From Ricordea florida (lineage: Eukaryota > Cnidaria > Anthozoa > Corallimorpharia > Ricordeidae): 64,000 nt of DNA. The position numbers and the translations under genes are program-made. The DNA is taken from contig OX453286.1 of the NCBI GenBank assembly GCA_949710005.1, forward strand, positions 10,957,498-11,021,497, read 5' to 3'. The notes beneath the pieces were generated by a model. It did not search any database. It had not been told where the DNA came from and saw only the letters and a program-made list of their open reading frames with translations. Of this stretch, positions 35,041 to 47,400 are shown one piece after another (the first letter of the stretch is position 1; every line of letters begins with the position of its first letter).

Positions 35041-38000
35041 TCAGTCTCTCTCAATGTGGTATGGAAAAAGAGCTGCATATCCCAAATTACAGTCTGAAAA
35101 CTCCATGTAGACGCATATGTCAATAATGTCTCCAAGAGAGACAACAGTGAATCTCTTCCTGTTTGGCTTGTGAAGACAGACAATGTGGGTCACCAGGTTC
35201 CCCAATACTTCATGGATATTACAAACGTGTTGACTTGACACAGTCATTGGAGACACTACAGCTCCACAGGTCATTCTCGGATCATCCATGACCACAAAAA
35301 ACACTTCAATTTGGCCATAACAGTTGCAGCTTTCCCCTTGCCGGTAGGCTATGGTATAGTTGTTCCTTCTGACCGCTCGTTTGTACATTCTGGAGTGGAA
35401 TGTTGCTCCTCCAATTTTGAGCCTTGAGAAAAAGGTTACTTCAGAAAGTGACTCTATGCCCAGAAGTGTAAGAAGGTCCTCATCAAAATCTGCATCAGTA
35501 GGTAACCCTTTCTTGAGTGCACCAACTGCATAGAAATCGTCCTTTAGGTGCGTTCTGTTTGCCCTAAAAGGAAAATAGTTACGATGAATATGTGTGCTTC
35601 ACAAGGTATGTAGACAAGAGACATGTTTCCTTAGACCTAACCTGGACATACTCCTCACCACAGTGAGTAAAGCGAAGAAATGATTTATTGTATCAGATGC
35701 AAGGAAACACAGGCTTTAAATCAAAGGTCAGCTCTCACTCACACTAAAAATCTTGTTTTTTTTTTCTTATATGTATAAGCATTAGTTTAGAATCCAACCT
35801 GTAAAAAGGTCCATGTGGCTACTTAGATAGGCAACCTAGCTATTATTAAATTTGAAGGTATGAGGTGTAATAAACTAGTTAATTTGAAATCTAAATAGAA
35901 ATTTAAATTTCTATTACAGTATTAAACAATACTTGCGCTTTCTCAAAACTACTGCATGAAGACTAACCTGTTAGTTTGTCCACATAGTTGGAAAACCAAA
36001 TCTTTGGCATATCCTGAGGGCATCTCATCTATCCACTGGGGAAGACGTTGGTGGCTGGTAACTGCAGTCATTATCTTCAAGTCAAAACAACTAACCAGGG
36101 TCAGACGAAATCTTAAAACAAATCACTAATTAGACTAAAACTTGTGGCGAGGTATTAGACATAACAATAAGAATTTTGTGTATCCATCATACGTGTAGAT
36201 TTGTATAGAGATATGTTAAACTTCAAGTTTAAGGCAAATGTTACACTGCAGAGATGACCGTACTATATGCTAAACCATCAGATAAGGTGTATGTATACAT
36301 AGATAATCTTACTTGGTTTGCAATATTCTGTGTTCCATGAAAGTAACTGCCAATGTCACCATTCCAGTCTTCAAATACAAAAAGAGAACTGCTCCAAAGG
36401 GGACCATGGTCATACACAGACTTTTTTTAAGTGAAGAAGCATGTGATGATTCATTAGCACATATCTTGGCCCTAAATAGATAAGATGCAAGTTTTAAAAC
36501 ATGACAGTGTATAAAATAAACAACCCAGCATCTTAGTCCAGTGACGGATGGGTGGACATATATGAATAATGCATAAGCATTTGCTGTAATGGTCTTGAGG
36601 TTTGTTAGTCACTGTCTAAAAAAGGCATTCACAAAAAATGTCTTCATACACACCATAATATGCATCATACATCTCAACAAAGTGCATCAAGAGTTTCCCA
36701 GCCATTTCTAACTGTTCAGGTGATATTGATCTTCCTGACAAGAAGATGATGCCACCAACCAACAGGGCATAATGATGGTGATACTTCTCATCAAGTATAC
36801 CCTTCATGCATGGGAAAGAGTAGTACAATAGCCAGTTGCGGTACTCTGTTGCTGCAATAATATGGAATCTGGTATTTTATTTATTCCTTTATGAATGGAA
36901 GTATACAATCTAAAATTGAAAAAAATGAATTGAAAATGAAAATCTCTAAGAATGACTGACTTATTTCAATTTTAATATCTTCCAAAATTTCAGATGGTGT
37001 TGTATACTTCTAGGAATTCTGGTGATCATACTCAGCGGTTCAATTTCCAGGAGACGTTTGTCCACTTTCTCAACACTGTTTCCACAATACCATCGCTGAC
37101 CACTGTGATTTGGATTGAACCATAGACCTACAAGCTGCTTAACCACTCCTAGATAAACACAATGCATAGCATCTATACCAACACCACTGACAATGTCAAA
37201 ACTCAGCAGCTGCAACAAAGGGCTTGGTGCCTTGAAGCCACAGACCTAAAAATTAAATGTCTCACATGAGGATTAAGTGTCTCGAGTAATTTCTTAAAAA
37301 CCATTTTGTAGCAAAAACAGCCACTGAATAATATCAGCAAATTGGGAACCATTCTCTCAAACAAAAGCTATCCTTTGAGTGATTACAACTTCAAACTGAC
37401 GTGAACATTTCTCAGTTAAACCTCTTAAGGAAATTAGTCTCTTGCCATTTACAAAATAATGTTTGTTACTACCTGTTAGTAGCAAGTTAATTAAAGTTTT
37501 ATTTCTCTCAAGGGCATCATACGAGTTACTCTCCACTTCTTCAGCAGTTCGTAATTTAGCATGCCCAGATACAGAGTTGCGGAATGGAAAGGTCATAACA
37601 TGGCCCCTTGGACCAGTCTTGATTTACTTCTCCATGCTCAGTGCAGTAGCTGCAGCAATCATGGCCAGTGTGTGTGACTTGTTCTAGAACACCAGCTCGA
37701 CCAGGAAGGTCAAAATGCCCAGACAGTACCGTGACCTGTGATTTTGTCTTCACTTTATCTGGAAGGGTGAAAACCCATTTAAGTAAGAAATCATGCACCC
37801 TTGTACATCACGGTAAATGCTAAGAAAAATGCTAAATGCTAAGAAAACCCCTAAGAAGCAAATGGTCTAAAGCTTCTTACCATGAATTTCTATTTTCTTG
37901 AAAGTGTCAACAAATGGCTTAAAGAAGGTTGAGAAGAACGGCTTATCTTCGCCAACCCAAAGGCCACCAAATACTCTATACTTATTATTTCTCCTACGAA

Positions 38001-39372
38001 GAGAAAAGATGTGTTTAGTTGCAGTAAACATCATACACAAACAAAACCAGTAAATTAGAGATTATTATTTTAACACCTTCTTAAGAGGCAAGTGATAAGG
38101 TAATTTTGCTATCTTTATAGTATATTGTAGTCACACTTTTAAGCAGATACACTGTAACTGCATAAGATATTCACTCCTGAATACATACCTTAATGATGGA
38201 GGAAGCTCATTGACAAGTAGAAAGAGGGGCCAAACTCCAAACTGTGAAGAGTGGAAAATTGCCACACCATCAGTGTTAAGCTTTAAGGAGAGATTATACT
38301 GTTTGGAAAGGAATCCATCTGGCCCACACTTGCCCTTGTAAAGAGAGCCATCGTATACATCTTCAATGCTAAGCTCATCCCTCTTGACTAGCTCAAATCG
38401 GTGCCTAAGACCATGAACAAATTCAGGGTCTAGAGAAAGAAAGAAGGAAGAATGGACTAGTGTGGAAACCTGGACATGTGTGAACACACTTAGTCCAATA
38501 ACAGGTAGGTTTTGGAAAATAATAAAATTTATTTTTTGGCAATGCAAGAGTGACCAGGCAATACTGCATCAGACTGATGGAAGTAAATTATGTTTTGTCT
38601 ATAATGTTGTATGGGTGACAATACTTGGGAATAGTCTGACTGATTGATTGCCTTGGCGAGGCAGCAGCCTATTCTTTGATTGGATCCAAAATTTGTCCAA
38701 TGTAAGATCATAAGCATGCACAGTAAGTTGCTGTTTATATCCTACGGGGCTTTAATGATCGCATGACGTAAGATTACAAAAGGAAAAGGAACTGACCGAG
38801 TTCTGAAATGTCATTATTGAGGTAAATATAAATTTGGCTGTTTTATTATAAAATGGCAGAAGTGATAATTCATCTAGCTAGTTAACTTTGTATTATATAC
38901 AAAATACGAAATACTTACCAGTGAAAAGTTTTTGTAGCTGCTTTTCCACAGGTACTTCGATGAAGAATCTACTAGCTTTAGAAATGCTGCGACCACAAAT
39001 GTTACAGTTTCCGGTGCCTTTGCCTTTGCCGAAGAAGGCTTTACAATAATCACAAAAGTCAATGTCACCCTTCGCTTGACTTACAAATTCCAAAAGTTTT
39101 TTCACAGACGTTTTGCAGTTGTTGGGCCGCGGAAGTGTGCTTCAATTACTGACAGCAGATCATTAAATGCTTCACGTGTAAGCTTATGCTTCATTACAAA
39201 CGTTGACAACAGAACAACACTAGTGGCTGCTTGTGAGTGGAGCGCCTGAATAAAGGATATTATCATCAGATTCTGACTCGCAGTTTTCAGATGGCAATTC
39301 AAGGTCCCCCTGGTCTTCGTAGTCGCTTACAGAATGCAAGCTAGCGTCGTCATCTTCCCTGAGAAAACGCTC
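35041..39372 (-). pseudogene. CACTA/EnSpm-type transposase gene, multi-exon
   Basis: Reading from 39372 downwards: an acidic N-terminus (YERFLREDDDASLHSVSDYE), a helical segment (VMKHKLTREAFNDLLSVIE), a zinc ribbon (FCDYCKAFF ... CNICGRS), then exons 38429-38189 (NLSLKLNTDGVAIFHSS, LPPSLR), 37990-37881, 37758-about 37360 (CSYCTEHG, HVMTFPFRNS), 37245-about 36970 (GVGIDAMHCVYLGVVKQLV), 36851-about 36640 (ATEYRNWLLYYSFP), about 36450-36320 (YDHGPLWSSSLFVFE, YFHGTQNI), about 36075-35970 and 35575-35041. The D-x-MHCV and DHGPLW blocks are typical of cnidarian CACTA-type transposase genes. Frameshifts near 39225, 39105, 37620 and 36440, and a lost GT donor at about 36972 (ataagt), break it. It would mediate movement of the surrounding element. 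Confidence 0.75.
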
Positions 39373-40143
39373 GTACAAAGTGCTCGTAGTCTATGGGGCG
39401 CCGTTTGTAAATTTATTCTTTGACACATTTGGGAGGATTTTCTCATGATTTACCTCTTTTATTTATGATAATTAACATCAGCGGTTTAATGATCATAAAT
39501 TACCATTTTTGGACCTTCCTCCTGCATGAATGTTTTTTTTTTTTACCTTCTTCTTTGCATGAATTTTTTTTTTTTTCCCACCCCCCCCCCCATCACTTTT
39601 CTAATGGTCCGTCCCTTAGGACCCAAATAAAAAGAATCGCTTAGCGCGGCTCCTAGCTAGATGAAATTCAATATTTCAGGATGTGACTCTTCTCTATATG
39701 CATTTATGTCCCCTTCTCCCCTCCCCTCCCCTTCCCCCAAACGGGGAAAAAGTTCTTGACAAGACAAAATTACCCATCCCCCTCCCCTCAAAAATAAAAT
39801 GGTTCATTCCTTACCAGCTTACTTACGCCTAATCAAGATAATGTCAGGTAGTAACGCCAATCAAAACGGTAATCATATGCGTTTGGCGGGAAATGGTGAA
39901 TTGCTTTCGTATGAATACTTAAGGTAAAATTCCAATTGCTCTCTTCTTTGTAGCCTGCATGCAGACTAGTCCTATTTCCTTTGTTATAGGAGATGTATAC
40001 AAACAGGCAATCCGGTTTGTTTCTGTAAATTACTGTACTTCATTATTTTGTTGTTTCGTGCCGCTTTGAAGTGTTACTGAAATCCGTACAATGGGGCTTA
40101 GTTTAATATATATGTATGTTTTTGTTTTGATAATTGCAGCACC
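39373..40143. promoter_or_regulatory. Divergent spacer between CACTA and HECT genes
   Basis: About 770 bp separates the minus-strand transposase from the plus-strand HECT gene. It contains T- and C-rich low-complexity tracts at 39530-39600 and 39705-39790 and no recognisable gene. By position it would hold a shared or back-to-back promoter, which is an inference. Confidence 0.45.
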
Positions 40144-42710
40144 ATGCCTGGCACTAAGAAGCTATTCGTGCCAAGCATTTCTTCTAGCTTCATATGGAAT
40201 GGACCGGAAGTGTTGTCCGTTTTCTCTCAAGGAGCACTTTATATTATGGCGAATCGGCTCCCCCTTTGTTGGCCGAACGGAGAAGACGTCAGTAGCCCAT
40301 TCGGGTAACACCGAATAGTAAAAGTTGATACATTGAAGTGTCGATTTCAATCATCTATAGGAAGACGTTTTGGACCAAATCCCTGCCCGAAGTAAACGTC
40401 GACTGCTGCAGCGATGGCCAACGAGTGGTAGCATCAAATGACCCTGCAGAGGACTTCAGTGATGGGAGGACTGGCTCAACGAACATGACGTAAGTACGAC
40501 TACTTGTTGTGCTTGATTTTCAAAGAAAACATAAACCGAACATTATCACCTTCGAAACCCATCTACATAATTTGGGACTGATTCACTGCAATACCTGCCC
40601 TCTACGGTATCACTTCAACCTAAGACTCAACAGGAAGGCGTCAAACGTACAAGACTGCCTGTGAAGCGATCTAAAGAACTGGCGACTCTACTTCATATGA
40701 ACTCGGTGGATGTTGTCCGGTCTAACAAATAGCTGGTTGGTATCTGCTCTCTGGGGCATGACTAGTATTACTCGAAGCTCACACACGCAAATCTTTTGCT
40801 AGGTCTTATGAATCCATACTGGCAGCACCGTTGGAACTTGATCAGGATTCCTTGCCCGCTGTTGTAAGTGATTCGGAAGAGGAGGTTGACAAAGGATCAG
40901 AAGAAAGTAATCAATTACGGTAACATAATTTTTGCACTTGTCATTCCAGTCTGTTTTTTGGTTTTGTCTTGTTTTCGGCTCGTTTGCCTTGGTTGTTGAT
41001 CCCTCGTAAATAGCCAAAGGAGATTCCCCCCGATCACATTTTGCGTCTCTTTCACACAATATTTTAGCAATGACACCGTTCAACTCAAGGATGTCTTACA
41101 AACACTGAGCCAAAGAGTTCTCAACACAGCAACGAGATCATACATTAATGTCAGGCGCAATCATATATGGGAAGACAGCGCAAGGTTTTTGAACTGCCAG
41201 CGATTCGACCCCAAATCCACCGTTTCTGTTAAATTTGCTGATGACGACGGAACAAGTGAGGGAGCAGTTGACTTGGGAGGACCTCGTAGAGAATATCTTC
41301 CACTACTCCTTCAAGCAACCAACTTACAATCCGGGATATTTCAAGGGCCAGAGGACAGACAAGTCCTTTACGCAAACTCCTTAGGTATGTTGGTCAAAGT
41401 CGTGTTCCCATACAGTTCCCAAAGCAATTGCTTTGTGTGGTCCTGCTTAAATGTTCATTTTGGTTCACGCGTAGCCCATCCATGCCTGCATCAACTTTTA
41501 CACATCACAGACTATTACCCAACCCCACTCTGTGAGGTGCTCTAAAAGACGAACGAACTCACTTAGCAGTTGGTTTTCCTCTCGCGGTCTTATAATTTTT
41601 TTTATTTTCATCTACACAACCCGAGAGAAAGACAACTATAGGTTGGTTGGCATGATGATTGCATGGTCTGTCATTGATGGAGGACCCGGTGGCAATTTCT
41701 TGAGCAAAACATTGTACAACGCCCTGGCCTATGGGATAGAAAACGTTAGCGCAGATCCGCATGACATTCCCAGCAGTGCAATGCAAAAAAAGATAGATTT
41801 GGTGCGTTTATAAGAAAAATAGCTTCAATGTGTAGATGATGGAAAAATTCCGGGAGTTCTCTCTTTAGGGAATTTCTTAGCACGATGTATAGAGTTGTAA
41901 AAAATTGCACTCTAGGTATATCAAATTGATTTCATTACAGATAGAAAATGCATCATCTTTGGAAAACCTTAATAGCGCCGTGGAAGACGAGTCAGTACAA
42001 TGAGTCCTCGTGGCTCAGGGTGCAAAGCCTTTCTCCTCCAGCCTCGAAGAGAAAGGGAAAATGGTGAAGTTGATAACAAACTTCCTGCTTCTCGACTCCA
42101 CCCGATATGTCTTTGAAGACTTTCAAAAGGGCATGCACACCATGGGTTTTCTGGATTGCATTAAAGAACATCCCAGGCAATTTGAAGAAATCTTCTGTGC
42201 GCAAGAAAATCCATTGGATGCAAACATGATTGACTTACTTTTTAAGATCGATTATGCAGAGGAGGGTACTCGTGCCAGAGAGAAACAAGAAAGAGCTGTT
42301 GTATTTTGGCGGGACTATCTGCAAGACTGTGGAGGTATTAAACATTACGTATTTGAAGGGGTTGCCTTCATTACAACCAGCTTCATCTTTCGTATTCAGT
42401 TTTGTATATCATGAAATGTCTTAATACTTTCCATAAAATGCATTGCGTGATATGTTCACACCGTGCACGTAACACGATCATTGAATCTATACTAAATATC
42501 TTAATCATTATAGAACGCTGCACCCGATAACATTCACGACAATCGCTCCCTTTCAATCAATATGAATGTAGTTATTCAGTTGTGTTTCTATAATAAGCTG
42601 CATTACACACGCTTTTTGACTGGAGTGGTTCCTACTCTTGATCTACTGGTAGACAGACGCACAGATGACGTCTTCGTAACAAACGTTTTTCCTGTTGCTT
42701 TTTTTTATCG

Positions 42711-42848
42711 ATGGAAATTTTTTTCGAAAATTTACAGGACATTTTACCAGATTGGGCGAACGAAAACGCGGAAAAAAGTTTTGCCGACACTGTGGAGAAC
42801 TTTCAAAAGAAAGACGAAGAAGAAAAGAAGCACGTTTCTTTGCAGTAA
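42711..42848 (+). CDS. Small acidic/basic ORF in HECT intron 6, uncertain
   Basis: A 45-codon frame starting MEIFFENLQDILPDWANENA and ending KKHVSLQ. It has a strongly protein-like composition (amphipathic, then KKDEEEKK) but no homologue I recognise. Its cag and gta borders could also mark an alternative exon. Low confidence that it is expressed. Confidence 0.2.
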   Translation: MEIFFENLQDILPDWANENAEKSFADTVENFQKKDEEEKKHVSLQ

Positions 42849-43173
42849 ATGGCTTTAAAAAAGTAGTCGAGCAGCCATTCCAACCTCTCGTGTGCCACTT
42901 TTTTTATCTAATCATAAAAATAACAATTTCCAAGATTATGATTGGTTTAAAAACCCCATAGCCATTAATTCACTTGCCAAGTTGCTATATGAAACTTTGT
43001 TGTCGGCAGTTCAATGAGTCCAGACTCCAAATTGGGACTTTCTTGAAAAAAGAGAATGCCGTTTTCTCCTGCACAATGACAATAATTTCTTTCATAATTT
43101 GCAAGTGCCTGTTCATCTTCTCTCGGTGATTAAAATTTTTATGATTACTTGGTAATAAGACTTCGTATCGTCC

Positions 43174-43251
43174 AATTCGGTCTGTAATCGTACTCGTGAT
43201 TAACAAATCGAACTCAATTTTGTTATAACTCGTACGATTACAGACCGAATT
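43174..43251. repeat. 19-bp perfect inverted repeat
   Basis: aattcggtctgtaatcgta at 43174-43192 is matched by its exact reverse complement at 43233-43251, with a 40-bp loop. It is within HECT intron 6 and may be a small foldback element. Confidence 0.85.
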
Positions 43252-43851
43252 AACTCCACACAATCGTGTTACCATTACTTAACCGAACAATCGACGTCAT
43301 CTGTAATATATGAACATGTACAGACTCAGGGGAACATGGAATAAAGTTGTCAAACTGATTAATTGATTCTTTAACAAACTTATCTCTTTACATTTCTTGC
43401 AGACCAAGAATCTCAAGCAACTCTGGAGAATGTCCTATCTTTTGCAACTGAAGCTATTAAGCCCCCACCCTTAGTCTTTGAGTCGACGCCCATTATAAAA
43501 TTTACCGAATCGCGTTTTCCACGTGCTAATACGTGTAGTACTACGTGTACCTACCGACTGAACATGATTCCTACGAAAACTTTAAAGAAAACATGGATTT
43601 CGCAATTCTTAACTCGCCATGCTTTGGTTATTTGTGATAGGCAATATAAGCGGCTGTACTGTATAGTTGGTAGCAAATCTAGTTAAAGGCAGAATTGTTT
43701 GTTGCATATCGATACATAGCTGCGTTGAAATGATATTTTTATCGGCCAATTTTGCATTCATGTCACAAGCTATATATACCTTAGAAAAGAATTTCAACAC
43801 GAAATATGTAACATGGATTTCAGGAAATTAAAAGGTGATATTTTAAAGAAG

Positions 43852-43914
43852 TTATTAATATTACTATTATTATTATTATTATTATTTATAATTGTTATTA
43901 TTATTATCATTGTT
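43852..43914. repeat. ATT-type microsatellite
   Basis: Runs of att/tta trinucleotides with a few interruptions, directly downstream of HECT gene 2. Confidence 0.9.
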
Positions 43915-45059
43915 ATGTTCCAAATTTTTATGACTCAAATTCTGTATAACTATGTCTAATGTGTGCTAACGCGAAAGACAATAAAGTGCGGAGTTTGGGG
44001 ACCAAATGATGGAAGAAGTTTGTTGGAGAGATCATTGAATATATTTACGTGAAGATTTCTCTATGTGAGCATCTCACATGGCGAAAAAACCGCTCTGGAT
44101 GCGATAGTGCCCCATACTGAACAAGTAGTTAAGCCCTCCCCCTCAACGAAAGATCAAATGACCCGAACATGTGATGTATAAATTCCCTACCAATGTATAA
44201 CACCCAGCATTGCGTCATTTGAAAGACAAAAAAATTCCAGATTATTCTCAGTCGTCACCTTCTACACTAAAGCAATTGAATGAAATTGCTTCAAATTGTC
44301 GATTTTCACGCATTGCTTTTTATAATCTGGTACATAGTGGGCCAGAATACATCTGAAATCACCTGGCCTTTTAAAAAAATTGTGAACAGTGAAATTATTC
44401 CCTTTTGAAAAGCAAATAATATCAATGACTTCTCTTTTTTAGGTAAAGTCTGCTCTAAATTCTCAAAAGATGGGCCAACACCCAGCCAAGTGGTGCAAAA
44501 AATTAACATGAAGTGTCTGGAGGCAAGAAGGCCACCAAGAAGTCGTGCCACACCAGTGGTCCAACAGTGACAGTTCACTTCTGAAATGTTCAAAGTTCTT
44601 TATATGCAAGTACCATTGATAAAAAGTCACTGAAAGTGTTTTTAAGATATGGACAGAATTTTCTCAGATATTTTGTATCAACCCTTTTAACATTATACCA
44701 TTTTTATAATTTTTTCTAAATTTTTAAAAGTATTCGATAAGATCAGATTGTTTCTTAAGGTTTTCTTCATGATGCAATACCATTTTTAAACGTTACCATA
44801 TTGTTGATATCAAATGTTCTACTAGCGATCTCTGCAATGTCTGAGAAATTTTGAGTTCAAAAGGTACAACATGTAATATATTTCAGTTTCAAGTGTGAAT
44901 TAAATAGTTTTAAGTGAATTAAAGATATGAAATGAATGTGAATCTGTGATCCTAATTGCTTTGTTCAAGAAAGAGGAAGTATAAGTGGTGAGAACGAACA
45001 CCATACACTTGGATTTCAACTTTTCACCAAAGAAACACACTAAAATATTCATCATATGG
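43915..45059. other. AT-rich region with one exon-like frame
   Basis: Mostly AT-rich sequence. One stretch, 44443-44570, follows a polypyrimidine tract and AG and is open to a TGA. It reads VCSKFSKDGPTPSQVVQKIN and then RRPPRSRATP, which looks coding, but I could not link it to an upstream exon or a family. Confidence 0.3.
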
Positions 45060-45350
45060 CATTACTATGGAGCAAGACTCATGGGTATCCATATCATTCC
45101 CATAACAGATCACCAGTCTGCCTGGATGATATGGAAATTATATGGAAGTTTACAAAGTACATAGCATTCCCATATCAGATGGCAGTATGATTGATGATAT
45201 GGGAATGGTCTGGGGAGCTGCCAAGTACATATCATCTCCATAGTAGAGAGTCAGGAAACATACGGTATTGGTATGGGACTGAGTCATCTCATACCACTTC
45301 CATACTTGGGCCATACATGGCCCATATCATTATGTTTGGTAAGGGTAGTG
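45060..45350. repeat. Right subterminal region of the insertion
   Basis: About 290 bp with a dozen short motifs of the types ccatat, atatgg and ggtatggg in both orientations, for example cccatatcag, gatatgggaatgg and ccatacatgg. It ends in TAGTG directly before Helentron coding sequence. It resembles a CACTA subterminal repeat region. Confidence 0.5.
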
Positions 45351-47400
45351 TTCATTATAGCAACATTTGCAAATCTGAATTAAGACGATCAGATAGAAGA
45401 GCTGCCATGTGCATTGAAAACATTTTTTAAAGCCAAGAAACTTCAAATGAAAATTATTTTAGGAAAATCACAAGTTGCCCTTAGAAAAAGCAAAGGGAAT
45501 AGGAGATCGTTAAATGCAGGACAGCTCAAAAGTAAATAGAACAACTAATTCATCTTGATGAAGGATTTCAATTTCTGAGAGCACTTAGAGGGTCACCTCC
45601 ATATTTTGAGAAGGCAAAAAAAGACTTGTTTGCAATGATAAGACAATTAGGACCAGCTTCTTTGTTTTGTAGCTTTTCTTCAGCAGAAACACAATGGATT
45701 CATCTTCTTAAAATACTTGGTCAGCTAGTTGATCACAAAGAATACAACGTCACTGAGCTAGAAAATATGAACTGGGATGAAAAAATGCAGGTTAATTCAA
45801 AGTGACCCAGTGACATGTGCTAGACATTTTGATTATCAAATCAGTCAGTTTATTACTAACTTTCTTTTAAGTAAAGCTCAACCATTAGGAAACATTTCTG
45901 ATTGGTTTTACAGAGTGGAATACCAGCAAAGAGGTTCACCTCACATACACCTGCTTCTATGGCTTGAAGATGCTCCAGTATTTGGAGTTGATGATGACAT
46001 GCTTGTAACAAATTTTATTGATATTATCATTAGTTGTCACTGGCCAGATGATGATGCTGAATTACAAAAACTTGTAAACAGGCAAATCCATAGGCATTCT
46101 CACACATGTAAGAAGAAATCAAAGAAGGAATGTCGATTTGATTATCCACAACCTCCTATGAGAGCAACTGAAATCCGTTATCCTTTAGAAAAAGACATAG
46201 CACCATGTAAAATAAAACAGCTAAAAGAGACCTGGAAAACTACTGAGAAGCAATTAAATGATTTGAAAGAGGGTGAATGTATAACTTTTGAGGAACTACT
46301 TCTGAGGTTAAAAGTTACTTTAGGTTAACTAAGGTTAAAAATGACTTTAAGTTAGCTGTCAGGTCATCTCTGAGTGCTCCAACTGTATTTTTGAAAAGGA
46401 AACCAAATTAATTAAGAATAAATAACTATTATCCTCCTTGCCTTAAGGCATGGGGAGGAAACATGGATATTCAATTTGTCCTTGATGTGTATGCATGTGC
46501 AAAGTATATAGTTTCATATATATCCAAAGCACAGAAAGGAATGAGTGAACTTTTACGGCAAGCATGTGTTGAAGCCAGAAAAGGAAATTATACATTGGAA
46601 ACAAATTCTTGAATAGTGTTGAAATCAAGAAGCTGTTTATATTGTTTTACAGCTTCTTATGAAGAAATCTTCATGTGAAGTAGTGTTCATAAATACTGCT
46701 CCTCCTAATGAAAGAGTGCAGCTCTTAAAACCAAAGAATGACATTAAAGAAATGGAAAATGATTGTAAAGATATTATATACACCACTGGCCTTTTGCAGA
46801 GATATGTAAAGCGCACCGTCTAGAACACTTAACGTTGGCAGATTGGACTGCGTGGTATGACTCGTGTGCAAAACCATATGTTAAGAAATCATTTCTATAT
46901 GATGCTGATAAACTTCCTTTTGAAACAACTAATGATGATGAAAATGATGATGAACTTTGTGATGAGAATGCCATTGCTGCTAAAGAGAACAAAAAAAAGA
47001 TCCCAAAGTAGAATTATTAGATCTGTTTGGTTTAATAAGGAAAAGGATCCTGAAAAACACTACCGTGAGCTAATCATGCTCTTCACACCATGGAGGAATG
47101 AGGAAACTGATCTGCTAGCTAATTGTTCTTCCTATCAAGCACGCTTCTTTCTGGTAAAAGATATTATAAACAAACAAATGAAACAATACGCTGTTTGCAG
47201 TGATGCCTTGGATAAAGTTCATGAACACATGATAAGTCTTGATGAAAGTGTTGAACAATTTGACTCAATAGCACCATTTACACAAAATATAGAATACCAG
47301 GATGAGGCAGAGGGTATTCAAGACTTGCATCCTAATTTCAATGAAAACTATGATTTGTCAGATGATGTTGGAATTCCTTACACATTCTCAAATACTAAAC
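45351..47400 (+). pseudogene. Helentron Rep (HUH nuclease) region
   Basis: It begins with VHYSNICKSELRRSDRR. The Helitron-like N domain follows: FLRALRGSPPYFEKAKKDLF, then LIQSDPVTCARHFDYQ. The HUH motif is GSPHIHLLLW (about 45934-45963) and the catalytic tyrosines lie in [17 protein letters not shown] (about 46480-46530). Further on come EVVFINTAPPNERVQLL and FNKEKDPEKHYRELIMLF. Frameshifts near 45430, 45780, 46330, 46620 and 46830 disrupt it. The Rep would nick and rejoin DNA for rolling-circle transposition. It continues into the helicase. Confidence 0.85.

Larger units (their letters stand above)
40144..43637 (+). pseudogene. HECT E3 ligase-like gene 2, seven exons
   Basis: The ATG at 40144 (context gcaccatgc) starts MPGTKKLFVPSISS. 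Exons: 40144-40304, 40361-40489, 40803-40919, 41068-41384, 41626-41801, 41941-42334 and 43403-43637. All phases join correctly, for about 509 codons. The N-terminal half is novel to me and ends in an acidic stretch, PAVVSDSEEEVDKGSEE. The HECT domain follows: YINVRRNHIWEDSARFL, TVSVKFADDDGTSEGAVDLG, GMMIAWSVIDGGP and the C-lobe cysteine in RFPRANTCS, ending in NSPCFGYL. A TGA at 42001 and one frameshift just after the catalytic cysteine block (about 43535) are the only breaks. A HECT enzyme accepts ubiquitin on that cysteine and passes it to substrates. It is divergent from the CACTA gene within the same insertion. Confidence 0.8.
34420..45350. mobile_element. Insertion in Helentron carrying CACTA transposase and HECT genes
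   Basis: Helentron coding sequence stops at about 34420 and resumes at about 45351 with VHYSNICKSELRRSDRR. Between lie a CACTA/EnSpm-type gene (-) and a HECT gene (+), divergently arranged. Both margins (34430-34580 and 45060-45345) are crowded with short ccata/tatgg phrases such as ccataccaat and ttccatac, like the subterminal repeats of CACTA elements. The right border has TAGTG at 45346-45350, the complement of CACTA; a matching left CACTA and a target duplication were not found. A composite made by two successive insertions cannot be excluded. Confidence 0.55.
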
